64,000 bases of DNA from Liolophura sinensis. Lineage: Eukaryota; Mollusca; Polyplacophora; Chitonida; Chitonidae. The translations under genes were made by a program, and so were the position numbers. A model generated the notes under the pieces. That model had not been told where the DNA came from. It was given only the letters and a program-made list of their open reading frames with translations, and did no database searches. Positions 24,301 to 35,700 of the stretch are shown piece by piece. The DNA is taken from contig NC_088299.1 in assembly GCF_032854445.1 (NCBI RefSeq), forward strand, positions 3,263,001 to 3,327,000, read 5' to 3'. Every line of letters begins with the position of its first letter. Position 1 is the stretch's first letter.

Positions 24301-25816
24301 TTATAGGAGTAACAGTTCTGTGTTTTTCTGTTCCTTCAAGAAATCAATCTTGTTCTTGTATATATCTGAAAAGGATCTATTATGTATGTAATGAACCAGA
24401 GAGAGGATGTTGTGGGGTTCCCACGACACAACACACAAGTTCAGTCTGGGCCTCAGAGTTGTAGGTTCCCCCACTCACCCTCTCAACAGGGACCTAAAGC
24501 GCTTGTGGTTGTTTGCACAGCCCTATGTTCTTTGAAGACAGCTCGTCTTCCACAGATATAACATGCAGGTCTGTGGGTCATGTGTGGGAATCTTTGTCAA
24601 AAACTTGAAAACTGGTTTACATTACCCCAGGCATTCTGGTTTACATTACCCCAGGCATTCTGGTTTACATTACCTCAGGCATTCTGGTTTATACATTACC
24701 CCAGGCATTCTGGTTTACATTACCTCAGGCATTCTGGTTTACATTACCTCAGGCATTCTGGTTTACATTACCTCAGACATTCTGGTTTACATTACCCCAG
24801 GCATTCTGGTTTACATTACCTCAGGCATTCTGGTTTACATTACCTCAGGCATTCTGGTTTATACATTACCCCAGACATTCTGGTTTACATTACCCCAGGC
24901 ATTCTGGTTTACATTACCTCAGGCATTCTGGTTTACATTACCTCAGGCATTCTGGTTTATACATTACCTCAGGCATTCTGGTTTATATTACCCCAGGCAT
25001 TCTGGTTTACATTACCTCAGGCATTCTGGTTTACATTACCCCAGGCATTCTGGTTTACACATTACCCCAGGCATTCTGGTTTACATTACCCCAGGCATTT
25101 TAGTTTACATTACCTCAGGCATTCTGGTTTATACATTACCTCAGGCATTCTGGTTTACATTACCTCAGGCATTCTGGTTTACATTATCTCAGGCATTCTG
25201 GTTTACATTATCTCAGGCATTCTGGTTTACATTACCCCAGGTATTCTGGTTTACATTACCTCAGGCATTCTGGTTTACATTACCTCAGGCATTCTGGTTT
25301 ACATTACCCCAGGCATTCTGGTTTACATTACCCCAGGCATTCTGGTCTCCTCCATCCCTAAAACTGACAGCCATTGTATAAACATTGGCTTTAAACCAGA
25401 ATCAATTAGTCAGTCGATCATATTCAAACATTGTAAACACGACTTCTTCAGGTCGCATTTCAACTGAAACATGGCCCTCATTATATACAGCTCTCGTTGA
25501 ATGAGTCTGACTTAATGTATACTGCCTGTATGAAGACTGCATTTCCTACAGGCGATATAAATGCTGCTTTGGCAGCTCTTGTGTTGTTTTTCCTTTCATC
25601 TTGTTACAGAAAGCTGTTGTCATGCCCTGAAGGGATAGGGACTTCTTCCCTATTTCTAAAATATTCTGAAAATGGTATGTTATTCTCAACATATCTTTGT
25701 CAGGTCATAACGCCAGTGTCCGTCAGATCACACACTCCCCGACAGGCCCCGCCTTCATCACCTGTAGCGACGACTTTCGTGCTCGTTTCTGGTACAGAAA
25801 GGCCACAACGGACTGA
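9314..25816 (+). CDS. CSTF1: Cleavage stimulation factor subunit 1 (CstF-50), 13 coding exons
   Basis: CstF-50 is the WD40 subunit of the nuclear CstF complex, which binds the GU-rich element downstream of polyadenylation sites and promotes pre-mRNA 3' cleavage. Coding exons read from the sequence: 9314-9366, 10087-10217, 11406-11477, 14201-14293, 15275-15315, 15864-15986, 17879-18001, 18287-18362, 19193-19272, 19756-19911, 21366-21510, 22320-22400, 25704-25816. All introns are GT-AG, all phases agree, and the sum is 1287 nt (428 aa plus TGA); the human protein is about 431 aa. The N-terminal dimerisation segment begins [18 protein letters not shown]. The linker carries [10 protein letters not shown], and the seven-bladed propeller shows [33 protein letters not shown] and the C-terminal [12 protein letters not shown]. 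The ATG at 9314 fits the family N-terminus. No disabling change is seen. Introns 3, 6, 10 and 12 carry large tandem arrays. Family assignment is from remembered vertebrate sequence and is very secure. Confidence 0.95.
11580..13950. repeat. 45-bp minisatellite with 831-bp higher-order repeat, CSTF1 intron 3
   Basis: About 50 copies of a 45-bp unit containing CACATGTGGGACCTCACT and GGAACTGTCAATGGGAC. Variant units recur 831 bp apart (for example GGACGTTGCAAATG at 11771 and at 12602), showing a second-order duplication of about 18 units. Because 45 and 831 are both multiples of three, long open frames arise, including about 700 codons on the - strand. The array fills most of the intron between 11478 and 14200. 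Confidence 0.97.
14349..14560. mobile_element. MITE-like element, CSTF1 intron 4
   Basis: Inverted ends: left CATCAACCTTTTCAACCACC and right GCAGTTGAAAAGGTTGAAGA. About 210 bp and noncoding. A sister in opposite orientation is at 28449-28667. Confidence 0.8.
16041..16640 (+). repeat. Five 120-bp tandem copies containing a tRNA-like 5' half, CSTF1 intron 6
   Basis: Units start at 16041, 16161, 16281, 16401 and 16521 and are nearly identical. Each ends in a tRNA-like 5' half: TTTAGTTCAGTGACTAAGGC (A-box-like) followed by GCGTCTCGTAATCACAAGG, an anticodon arm with CGT (Thr-type). Only after the last unit does a B-box-like GTTCAATCC appear (16651). This looks like the head of a tRNA-derived SINE amplified in tandem. 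Confidence 0.93.
16641..16875 (+). mobile_element. Body of a tRNA-derived SINE of a third type, CSTF1 intron 6
   Basis: This continues from the last 120-bp unit with a B-box-like GTTCAATCC at 16651-16659 and unique-looking body sequence. The 3' limit is unclear because sequence resembling the tail of the common SINE follows (ATTGTATAAGTGGAAAATTC at about 16893). Assignment as a SINE is inferred from the tRNA-like head. Confidence 0.4.
16930..17745 (-). mobile_element. SINE-A copy with its body tandemly amplified five times
   Basis: In reverse orientation the tail (TTTATTTAATTGATG...) and core are followed by five repeats of the 5' two-thirds of SINE-A. The marker ACCATCC recurs with spacings of about 135, 135, 138 and 132 bp from 17041 to 17581. 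The junctions join the tRNA-head word CTAGC directly to GGGGAAAC. The terminal copy keeps the full head (CTCAGCCACGGAGGCCCC). It lies within CSTF1 intron 6. Confidence 0.9.
18632..18870. repeat. 121-bp tandem duplication, CSTF1 intron 8
   Basis: TTTTGACACGCACAGTTGTT starts at 18632 and again at 18753, with nearly identical sequence through CATTCACATGCCTG. Two copies only. Confidence 0.9.
19912..20048 (+). mobile_element. SINE-A 3' part beginning at the CSTF1 exon 10 donor
   Basis: Similarity to SINE-A (CAACCTGCGG, CCCACCATAATGCTGGC, tail ACACCAATCAAATAATTA) starts within about 9 bp of the exon 10/intron 10 boundary (GT at 19912-19913). Confidence 0.88.
21032..21245. repeat. 21-bp minisatellite, CSTF1 intron 10
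   Basis: About ten copies of a 21-bp unit with the core AAAGTTCGTCAGTCACTTGGC. All frames that avoid stops are byproducts of the 3n period. It ends about 120 bp before exon 11. Confidence 0.95.
21775..21990 (-). mobile_element. SINE-B, partial
   Basis: Reverse-orientation SINE-B with GGAGTCATTAGGTGTGTGTA, a body with AACAAGTACCATTTTAAAGT and a decayed head. In CSTF1 intron 11. Confidence 0.78.
22128..22237 (+). mobile_element. SINE-A, 5' fragment
   Basis: Head and first body third (CAGGAGCCCCTCACCAGTGC, then GGTACATGGGAAGGT). The 3' part is missing. It ends about 80 bp before CSTF1 exon 12. Confidence 0.78.
22440..23985. repeat. 46-bp minisatellite, CSTF1 intron 12
   Basis: About 33 copies of a 46-bp unit with GTGCCACATGCCATGTGTCT and GAGAGGCGTAGTGTTTGTTA. 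The left third is more degenerate. Each unit holds the inverted repeat CACATG-C-CATGTG. It starts about 40 bp after the exon 12 donor. Confidence 0.96.
24613..25350. repeat. 24-bp minisatellite, CSTF1 intron 12
   Basis: About 30 copies of a 24-bp unit (GGCATTCTGGTTTACATTAC plus CCCA or CTCA). Some units are 27 bp through an extra ATA (GTTTATACATTAC). It ends about 350 bp before the last CSTF1 exon. Long open frames here are repeat artefacts. Confidence 0.97.
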
Positions 25817-26639
25817 AGACATTGCTATGATCACACAACACTGTGTGTGTACTGGTACCCAAAGACGCAATCTTTTTTCAGGCAAGAGACTCCAAACCCT
25901 GGATGGCATAAAATTTTACAATATTTCTTGGGGTCTGGTTCAGTATTTCTGAGCTCTGTTGAAATGACTTGTAGACATTTTTGTTGTTGGCTTGAATTGA
26001 GTGCGCACAACAATCAAAATCCCGCACTCAACAGTTTAATCAAAGGAACGAAATGCTTGGTGTGCGGAATACTGCAAGATGCAGTACTGGTTTTGATTTC
26101 AGATATGGTCATTGTATCAAGGATATACTGCCAAAGCATACTGAATATCAGCAAGCATTACACACTGGAAAATGAGTTGCCAACAGGTGGCAGCAATTTG
26201 GTAAAAATGGCAACAAAAGTTCATGGAAGCTGTGAACTGTATTGTTGTAGAAGTCCATTGTAACAAAACCGCCATTTCTTATGTTGACAGTCCTAACGAT
26301 GTTCATGCAGGGTTAGTCTTATTGTATGGAGTTCACAGAGACATCACAAATTTGTCATCCTGTGTGAACTGTAATGTTTGGCAAACATGTACCCTTCCTG
26401 GGTGTGGGCGTTTTTGAAGAACACAGGAGAGCATAAAGAGGTAACAGATCTGTTCAAAGAGTTGTAGTCATACATTAATGGCATGGAGTGAAGATTAATT
26501 TATACAGGGATCAAAATGTTTGGTATTTCGAGCTCTTCAGAGTGATAAATTCAAGAAAAAATGGAGGTCGTCTGACATGATTTAAAGGTGTGAAATATAT
26601 ATCAGATTCCATTTATATCGTTGTAAAACAACACTGAAG
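25817..26639 (+). other. Probable CSTF1 3' UTR and flank
   Basis: No coding signal in frame after the TGA at 25814-25816. No clear AATAAA before the dispersed repeat at 26.6 kb, so the 3' end is undefined; a candidate AATAAA is at about 27311. Confidence 0.4.
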
Positions 26640-27080
26640 TTGATGCAACAATTATTGTTGTGTCTGAAATTATGAATATTTTGCGAAGTACAAACTTATC
26701 TATTTGATGACCTGGGCAGAATTTGATGTCATCGTTTTTAGTTTGAGCTCTTAAAAATGAGTGGGGGACTCCGCGGCTCAGTTGGTTAGTGCGCTAGCGC
26801 AGCATATTGACCCAGGAGCCTCTCACCAATGCGGTCGCTGTGAGTTCAAGTCCAGCTCATGCTGGCTTCCTCTCTGGCCGTAAGTGGGAAGGTCTGCCAG
26901 CAACCTGCAGATGGTCATGGGTTTTCCTCGGTCTCTGCCCGGTTTCCTCCCACCATAATGCTGGCCGCCATTGTATGAGTGAAATATTCTTGAGTACGGC
27001 GTAAAACACCAATCAAATAAAAAAAAATAAATAAAGAAAAATGAGTGAAACGACCAAACATTTTGACCTGATACTGATAT
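26640..27080. repeat. Dispersed repeat shared with 49.9-50.14 kb
   Basis: GATGACCTGGGCAGAATTTG and TTGAGCTCTTAAAAATGAGTG are matched at 50049-50110 by AATGACCTGGGCACAATTTG and TTGAGCTGTTAAAAAGGAGTG. A second shared word, CCTTTT.GCATGTTTGCAA, occurs at about 27407 and 49707. Probably an old unclassified transposon. Confidence 0.6.
26764..27036 (+). mobile_element. SINE-A, full length, 11-bp target duplication
   Basis: Flanked by AAAAATGAGTG at 26753-26763 and 27037-27047. The host sequence is itself a dispersed repeat whose empty-site relative is at about 50040-50130. Downstream of CSTF1. Confidence 0.95.
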
Positions 27081-28448
27081 ATACATTTGAGTATTGAGGC
27101 ATCATGCTAAACATACATTTGCATGATTTCCACATAACTGTTTGCAAATGGATCTGTTAGCAGCGCTTTGTTTTGTGTGTGAATTATTTGTTTTTGCCAA
27201 GAGTATCTAGAATTCCAGCCTTTCATCAAGTACTCTGACTGTATATATTCATTTATCATATTAGTCATAAAGTCGCCCTGAAACATCAGTTATCCATTAA
27301 CTACATTGAATAAAAACACACACAAACGTTGCATAATCCTTGTTTATTTATTTGAACTCAACATTTTTGGGTTATGTGATATGTTTTTACTCTAATTTAT
27401 CAACCTTTTCGCATGTTTGCAATATTCCATGGTGACTTGCAATCATATTTTTTGTAAGCCCTGAAACCGATCAATCCAACCAACGTTGCTTTTATCTAAA
27501 AAATGTGCATAAATTCCACATGCTCTTTCACATGTGAAAGGTTGAGGAATCAGGGTAATGATTTCTTTGTGCAAGAGGCCCAGGACGAATATTTGAGTCT
27601 ACCAATTAGAACCACAGTCATCTGTACGCGCACTTTTTTTCTTTTCTTTTAATCCAAACTAGGCGCACATGTACATATGTTGTGTAAATAACGCTGTGGA
27701 TACACCAACCTCAGCATTAAATAGACATGTTTTGGAGCGTGCATAGAACATACAGACAGCTTATCATTTGTCCTACATTTATAGGATAATGGGCGTTTTT
27801 AGCTCCTCTCACAGTTTGGTCTCAATCTTCACTGATTTGGGACTTGAGTTCCATATCTGATATCACTGAATTCAACATGAAATGCAATATCTAGTACAAT
27901 GTCTAGTTCAGTACAATGTAGTACAATTTCATTACGTTTGATATGAGAAGTGCCGAGCTGACCATGACTTATACAGAGATATTAAGCGCAATGGAAAGTT
28001 TGTCTGAAGTTCTTAGGAGATTGGTAAGAGCATTGACAATGAGTTTTTGTGATTACTCTGCTGTTGTCAGTGGTTTGGTGTCAATACAAAGACATGAAGT
28101 TTATTGGTGATCACTTATCACCCATAAATATGTGGTAAAGTTGTCAGGTGCTCACCAAAAGCAGAATTCTTTCAACCACAAATCTTTCTACAGTAGTACA
28201 TGTGTACAAATGAAATATTTTGAGTTTAGTCTTTAAACACTTTTCAAATGAAAATGTCAGGAAAACCGACTTCAAATCTGTGTCACATGTGATGTCCTAA
28301 AGACAATACTCTGGTATAAAACATTGAACAAATCGGCTTCAAATTAAAAATTTATAGGGAATGTTACAGCAAAACAAGTCAGAAACACAGTGTTTATGAA
28401 AAATAAAACATTTTTATCCAATTCTTTATTACATTGTGCTCAATTACC

Positions 28449-28667
28449 TTAATTCTTCAACCTTTTCAACTGCCTCTGCAAATCAACATTTTTGATCATT
28501 CTGAGAGAACTATGGGGTGTAGAAAAATAATTTAATAAACAGTTTCATGAAGCTTGGATCTTTAATGACACAAGCAAATCATTTTTAGTGTCATTTTCAG
28601 AATAACTGTATGCATAAATTGCACTGGAAAAAGTGCATTAGTGGTTGAAAAGGTTGAAGATTTACAG
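28449..28667. mobile_element. MITE-like element, convergent spacer
   Basis: Ends TTCTTCAACCTTTTCAACTG and GTGGTTGAAAAGGTTGAAGA. The interior matches the intron 4 copy in reverse (for example CTATGGGGTGTAGAAAAATAA against TTATTTCTCTACACTCTATAG). Confidence 0.8.
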
Positions 28668-29147
28668 TAAGCTACACCTGGGCCTATATTCAGCACCCCA
28701 GCCTCCACCAAAAAGATTCAGATCATTCCGTTTTTGCTTTACAATGTATGCCTTTTCTATCCTTCCTTCTGCTGAACATCAGAAAAAAAAGGTGATGTGA
28801 TGTTCGTCAGAGTTCCTAAATTCCGTCAGTTTGGCTCATAAAGCCCACCATTGTATTCAAATATTTGAATGCCTTTCAACACCCTTAAAAAAAAAATCTG
28901 AAGAAATAAATGAAAGTATTTTTACGTGTAGTTTTCATTTGATTACAGGATGAACCTTACTTCATATTTTAGCTTTCTTTTACTTTAAAGTCAGTAATAA
29001 TTACTCCTGATCATCAAAAATAAGTTTTGGCTGAAACCATTGATTCAGAATTGTCTGTTTACTTATTATTATGTTTTAGGATAATGCTCTGCATCCAATG
29101 ATCCGATGAACAACTGTACATGTATGATGGCTCCAGGGCAGAAAGAC

Positions 29148-29240
29148 GAGTTATTTATTTATTTTTTTATTTGAGTGTTGTTTTATGCCATACTCAATAT
29201 TTCACTTATACGACAGCGGTCAGCATTATTGTGGGAGCGA
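29148..29240 (-). mobile_element. SINE-A, 3' fragment
   Basis: Reverse tail TTTATTTGAGTGTTGTTTTA, then ACTTATACGACAGCGGTCAG. Lies about 480 bp from the stop codon of the OB-like gene, in its 3' flank. Confidence 0.85.
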
Positions 29241-29717
29241 CATATCCATGTACCACTAATTAATATAAATCTTGGATATACTGTGGCATTAGAATCGGAT
29301 GAAATCAGCAATTTGTAGTCCAATCCAAAGCCAAGTTTTTAGGTCAGTTCTAATATACACTCATCGTGTTGTACATATACACACCTATGTAAAACAACAG
29401 CCAAGAATATATAGCAAACAGAAATGTACATGATAATGTAGATGTGTAGCACCTGATCAACCAGTGCAAAGTTTTGCACAATCTGATGAACAAGGCCTAT
29501 TCAGACATCAGTCCTACATCTTAACTTCATACAAAAATGATGTATGTGTAAAGCATAGCTTAAAATTACAGCACTCTCAAAAGATACAATGCTCATCTTA
29601 AAATAATGAAGCTTAAAAACACTGGGTGATTAAAAACTTTGTACTTGTTATATTATACTGGTAAAGTAATTTCAAATGTACAACAGCAGTTAGCTTTGTG
29701 ATTTTTTCAGTTATTAA

Positions 29718-32700
29718 TCAGTCAACGGGAAGGATCCTGGTGTTCTGTCCTACGTTTAATTGCACAGGGCAGCTAGCAGATATATAGCCATCAGCTTCGA
29801 CAATGACCCCATTGCCTTTCTCGACTCGGTATGTCTGAAATGTCAAATAACACACTTTAAAAGGATAGTACATGTATTACTGTCGAATGGAACTACTTCA
29901 CAGAAATCCTTTTTTTCCCAACTTATCTTTCATATTCTTGTAACTTTTTTGCATGTACCTGTACTGTGATGTTAAAAGCAATGTGGTAATCGGGGCATGG
30001 ACATTCATAACCGCTTTTTTTATGCCTACCCCCCCCCCCCTACAGACCGTCTGATTTGATTGGCTTACACACTATCATGTGTAATTTGCTATTTTTTCAT
30101 TGTGAATGACATTGCGCTAATACTGAACATTTGTGTACACTGTAACTCTTCTAACTTGAGGGACAGATATCAGCAGTGCCAAATGCCAAGTATTACATTT
30201 TTGTCAGTCTCATTTTTTTTCTGAAAAGATATGGTATATGTTGTTCATTAGATGAACTAACCATGTGAGAAAAGAGAAACTGTGTATTCCAGTTACAGTC
30301 ACATATATATTGGCTAAAAAAAGCAGACCAGGGAACAGTTTCACAAAGTGGTGTACAACATTTTTTCTATTGTACATTTGTTACCGTACCATTCTACTAT
30401 ATGTGCGATTAGCGCTCCTGTATGACATCCTTGTGAGACTGGGCCCAGTCGCGTTGACCTCACACAGAGGTTATGTTTTGATTATGTTTTATTTACCTTT
30501 ATTGTTCGAAAAGTTCTGGTCTCCACCCAGATTCAAACAGAATCTAATAAGTTGTGATAGCACCACGCCTTTGCGGACATGAAATTGATTGGCATCGCAT
30601 GACATGACTTTGGTTGGTGTTTTTTTTCCTCAATTCATACGCAACAGTTTAGTATTTTAAGTTTCCGGCTGGTACCTCAGGCTTTATACATTTGTCTTGT
30701 TTTAGTGTCATTTGGAAGTTGGCACAGAACTGCACCAGATAAGGCACTGCTTATGGATTTACAACTTCTTGGTTTATTGTCACATTTTATACATTTGTAT
30801 TTATGTTATTGAGCTTTTTACGTATATGTTTTTCTTTCCATCTGTCATTCCGGTGCCCACTCGAGATGCACAAACCCGTTATATTGGGTTCAAAATTGGC
30901 TTAGATCAGCCCCTGGATAGCCAAATATCTTGTGGAAATGGCTAGCCATTATTCTACTACAGTTATCTCCCCTTGTCCGCTAACGTAAATGTTCAGGTTC
31001 ATCTACTATCTACTTTAGTTTTGTCTCCAATTGGCAAACTCTTTATTTGTGTTTTTTTTATCCTGTACTCAAAAATATTTCACTCATACAACGGCGGCCA
31101 GCATTACCAGGAAACCAGGCAGAAACCGGGGGAAACCCACAACCAAAATTTATTTTTAAAGCTAACATACAACAGTAAACAATTTTACAATAGTTCTTAA
31201 TACCATGTTAACCAGTAACATAGGCTCCAAAAATCAGGTCTGTTTCATTCTTCTCGGTTAAGATTTCAGAAATACAGATACGTACTCTTCCATTCACGAT
31301 CCTGGAATTGTGTGTTTGTCAGTGTGTTACAAGTATCTGTTATTTTTAATCACCTTTAATTTAATTTAGATAAAATGGTAAAGGATACATGAAAAAGTGA
31401 TATAAAATAAAGACTGTCACATGGTTTTAATGAAAATGACGAGATATAGCAAAAAACGAGAAGTAAAATTCATTTTATAATCCTTTGCACATATCCTCAA
31501 CATTTCAAAGCTCTACACCACAAAAACATGTTTATACTTCATTCCTAGAGTAATTTTGACTTCACATCACCTGGTTATTGGATGAATAATAAAGGCTGTA
31601 ACACTGCATTTGACACAAATGTATCTGTTGCATCAGGAGCAAGTCAACCTTAGCTACTGCCATTTTTTATCAGAGTTGGCCATCTTTAGGCTAACGGAAC
31701 ATTTGAATTCAAACGGAAATATTACACCCTTAAAAGGGTGATTTACAACTTGTTTGGGTCTTAACACTAATGTTTGGGAGTCTTAACACTAATATTTGGG
31801 AGTCTTTAACACTAATGTTTGTTTTAACAGTTACTGCTTCAGTAAGACAGAAGGCAAATGAGGTAAATTATGCTAAATGAGGCAATACAGCTTTGACACT
31901 TTGAAGACAGGACTGAGCTCCAGGATTGTGAATGTAATGATCCAGGGTGATTGATGTGGAAGATGAGCTGGAAACATAGCCACCTGATTTTCACACTTAT
32001 TCTTTTCCTGAATCCCTCAATAGCTGTGGTCAGTGGTCCATTCAGAATTTTAGAATTGCTCAGTTAGCCGACCTACAATGTAGCAGTCAGCAATTTTCCT
32101 GTCATCCCGATTGGTTACAGTTTGCAATAGTACCAGATTCAGGGTTTATTAATTATCTAATGGTTTTTAAATGGAGCATGCTCTGACATTGATTTTGGGC
32201 AATCTAAACATGAGAGCAATATCAGAATAATGTTGCATATATTTCCACATACCTTGTGAACTTTAATTTTCCCAGGACGTGAGAAATATTGAGCCCGGAT
32301 TCCACGGGCCACAACGTTCGCTACGCCTGTCTCATCTCCAATTGTTATAATGAAACACTCGTCATTTTTCTTCCACCTCTTTTTTATCTTCCCTTCTATG
32401 TAGTTACTGGTAAAAATAAAACATTTTCATCGAATCTGAAATGAGCACAGCCCAAGAAGAAACAAAGTTTCAGTGGATTCTTACACATTAATAAGGTAAC
32501 ACATTACAGCTGGTACTGTCCCATCCAATATACACAGCAAACTAACATACTGATGTCTGGTTGCTCATGCAAGATGTTTCAACCAAACAATGTTTCAACC
32601 AAACAATGTTTCAACCCAAACTGATGTAAGAAATTACAGAATATGTCACCTAAACTTTGGCATTTTTCCGCCGACACATTTTGCTTGTTTCTGATTGATG

Positions 32701-35700
32701 TATCCACCCTGCAGTGAGTGAGTGAGTGCTTGGGGTTTAACGTCGTTCTCAACAATTTTTCAGTCATATGACGACGATCCACCCTGCAGGGCCACTTAAC
32801 AGTTTGATCAATTTCTTATCAGAAAATATTAAGTGTAGGTGTAATACGTATCAGTCTACAGCGTTTATGTGCTTGTGAAAGTGCATTTTTACACTTTGAG
32901 TACATGTATGTCTTAACATTATGCTGCCACATTTCCTGTCTGACACCTGTGTAGTATGGAAAATCTCCCATAATTTCACTGAATTCTTTGTAGTTAATAA
33001 CTATTAAACCAACCTACAGTGTGTACTGAAAATCTAAGAACTACCTATGGCCTGATTACCATATTTCTGTAATTGAGCACACGGCTACCGGCAATGACAC
33101 CACTCCTAGGCACTGATAAACTTGAATCAGTGAGTGAACTGTATGAGAGCCAGGCTTTCTAGGGGACAGAAGATAAAACTACAGTGTGTTCATGATGAGA
33201 ACCAGGCTTTCCAGGGGACAAAAGATAACACTGTAGTGTGTTCATGATGAGAGCCAGGCTTTCCAGGTGAGAAAAGATAATACTATAGAGTGTTTGTGAT
33301 GAGAGCCAAGCTTTCCAGGAGGCAAAAGATAATACTACAGTGTGTTCATGATGAGAGCCAGGCTTTCCAGGGGACAAAAGATAACACTATAGAGTGTCTG
33401 TGATGAGAGCCAGGCTTTCCAGGAGAGAAAAGATAACACTACAGTGTGTTCATGATGAGAGCCAGGCTTTCCAGGAGAGAAAAGATAATACTATAGATTG
33501 TTTGTGATGAGAGCTAGGCTTTCCATTAGAGAAAAGATAATACTATTAGATTGTTTGTGATGAGAGCTAGGCTTTCCAGGGGACAAAAGATAACACTATA
33601 ATGTGTTCATGATGAGAGCCAGGCTTTCCAGGGGACAAAAGATAACACTATAGTGTGTTCATGATGAGAGCCAGGCTTTCCAGGAGAGAAAAGATAACAC
33701 TATAGTGTGTTCATGATGAGAGCCAGGCTTTCCAGGGGACAAAAGATAACACTACAGTGTGTTCATGATGAGAGCCAGGCTTTCTAGGGGACAAAAGATA
33801 ACACTATAGTGTGTTCATGATGAGAGCCAGGCTTTCCAGGGGACAAAAGATAACACTATAGTGTGTTCATGATGAGAGCCAGGCTTTCCAGGGGACAAAA
33901 GATAACACTACAGTGTGTTCATGATGAGAGCCAGGCTTTCCAGGGGACAAAAGATAACACTATAGTGTGTTCATTATGAGAGCCAGGCTTTCCAGGGGAC
34001 AAAAGATAACATTATAGTGTGTTCATGATGAGAGCCAGGCTTTCCAGGAGAGAAAAGATAACACTATAGTGTGTTCATTATGAGAGCCAGGCTTTCCAGG
34101 GGACAAAAGATAACACTACAGTGTGTTCATGATGAGAGCCAGGCTTTCTAGGGGACAAAAGATAACACTACAGTGTGTTCATGATGAGAGCCAGGCTTTC
34201 CAGGGGACAAAAGATAACACTATAGTGTGTTCATGATGAGAGCCAGGCTTTCCAGTGGACAAAAGATAACAGTATAGTTTGTTCAAGATGAGAGCCAAGC
34301 TTTCCAGGGGACAAAAGATAACACTACAGTGTGTTCATGATGAGAGCCAGGCTTTCCAGGAGGGAAAAGATAACACTATAGTGTGTTCATGATGAGAGCC
34401 AGGCTTTTCTGGAGGGAAAAGATAACACTATAGTGTGTTCATGATGAGAGCCAGGCTTTCCAGGGGACAAAAGATAACACTATAGTTTGTTCAAGATGAG
34501 AGCCAAGCTTTCCAGGGGACAAAAGATAACACTACAGTGTGTTCATGATGAGAGCCAGGCTTTCCAGGAGGGAAAAGATAACACTATAGTGTGTTCATGA
34601 TGAGAGCCAGGCTTTCCAGGAGACAAAAGATAATACTATAGAGTGTTTGTGATGAGAACCAGGCTTTCCAGGAGAGAAAAGATAACACTATAGAGTGTTT
34701 GTGATGAGAACCAGGCTTTCCAGGGGACAAAAGATAACACTATAGTGTGTTCATGATGAGAGCCAGGCTTTCCAGTGGACAAAAGATAACAGTATAGTTT
34801 GTTCAAGATGAGAGCCAAGCTTTCCAGGGGACAAAAGATAACACTACAGTGTGTTCATGATGAGAGCCAGGCTTTCCAGGAGGGAAAAGATAACACTATA
34901 GTGTGTTCATGATGAGAGCCAGGCTTTTCTGGAGGGAAAAGATAACACTATAGTGTGTTCATGATGAGAGCCAGGCTTTCCAGGGGACAAAAGATAACAC
35001 TATAGTTTGTTCAAGATGAGAGCCAAGCTTTCCAGGGGACAAAAGATAACACTACAGTGTGTTCATGATGAGAGCCAGGCTTTCCAGGAGGGAAAAGATA
35101 ACACTATAGTGTGTTCATGATGAGAGCCAGGCTTTCCAGGAGACAAAAGATAATACTATAGAGTGTTTGTGATGAGAACCAGGCTTTCCAGGAGAGAAAA
35201 GATAACACTATAGAGTGTTTGTGATGAGAGCCAGGCTTTCCAGGGGACAAAAGATAACACTATAGTGTGTTCATGAGTAGAATGAACACATAGCTGCATT
35301 TACTGCAATGCAGTAACAGTGAAGGCAATACATGTCCATTTGTCTGAGCTGTCAGAATAATACATAGCTATGTCAAAGTCCACAAATGTTTTTTTTTGAT
35401 TTTATATAATTTGATTGGAGTTTTACTGAAGTCCACAAATAAAGGAAAATTTCATTCAAAACGAATGAAATCTATAAAAACTTTCTGTCTTTCATCTGTA
35501 ACCGGTCATGATGAGGACAGGCACCAAGTTTCAATTCAATATGGCAAAACTTTGTAAAGAACAAAATCCAGGAAAATGTTTTAAGATCTGAAGTGGACAA
35601 AAACGGCCGTATTAAGGGACAAAACTGACACCTGTCATGGTGAACTTTCGTGCAAAGTTTCATTTCAACAGTTCTGCAAAGTACTTCAGTCTCCTCTTGT

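Larger units (their letters stand above)
27081..29717. other. Convergent intergenic spacer / 3' flanks
   Basis: Between the CSTF1 and OB-like gene 3' ends. Apart from the dispersed repeat word at 27.4 kb, the MITE at 28.45 kb and the SINE fragment at 29.15 kb, no structure is recognised. Confidence 0.55.

Noticed and set aside
24563-25467. Overlapping 270-295-codon + frames
   Set aside because: These are translations of the 24-bp minisatellite in three frames (8-residue repeats), not genes.
26807-27086. Short frames recurring with [15 protein letters not shown]-type or [15 protein letters not shown]-type peptides, also at 304, 6493, 16946, 56223 and elsewhere
   Set aside because: All are translations of SINE-A in forward or reverse orientation.
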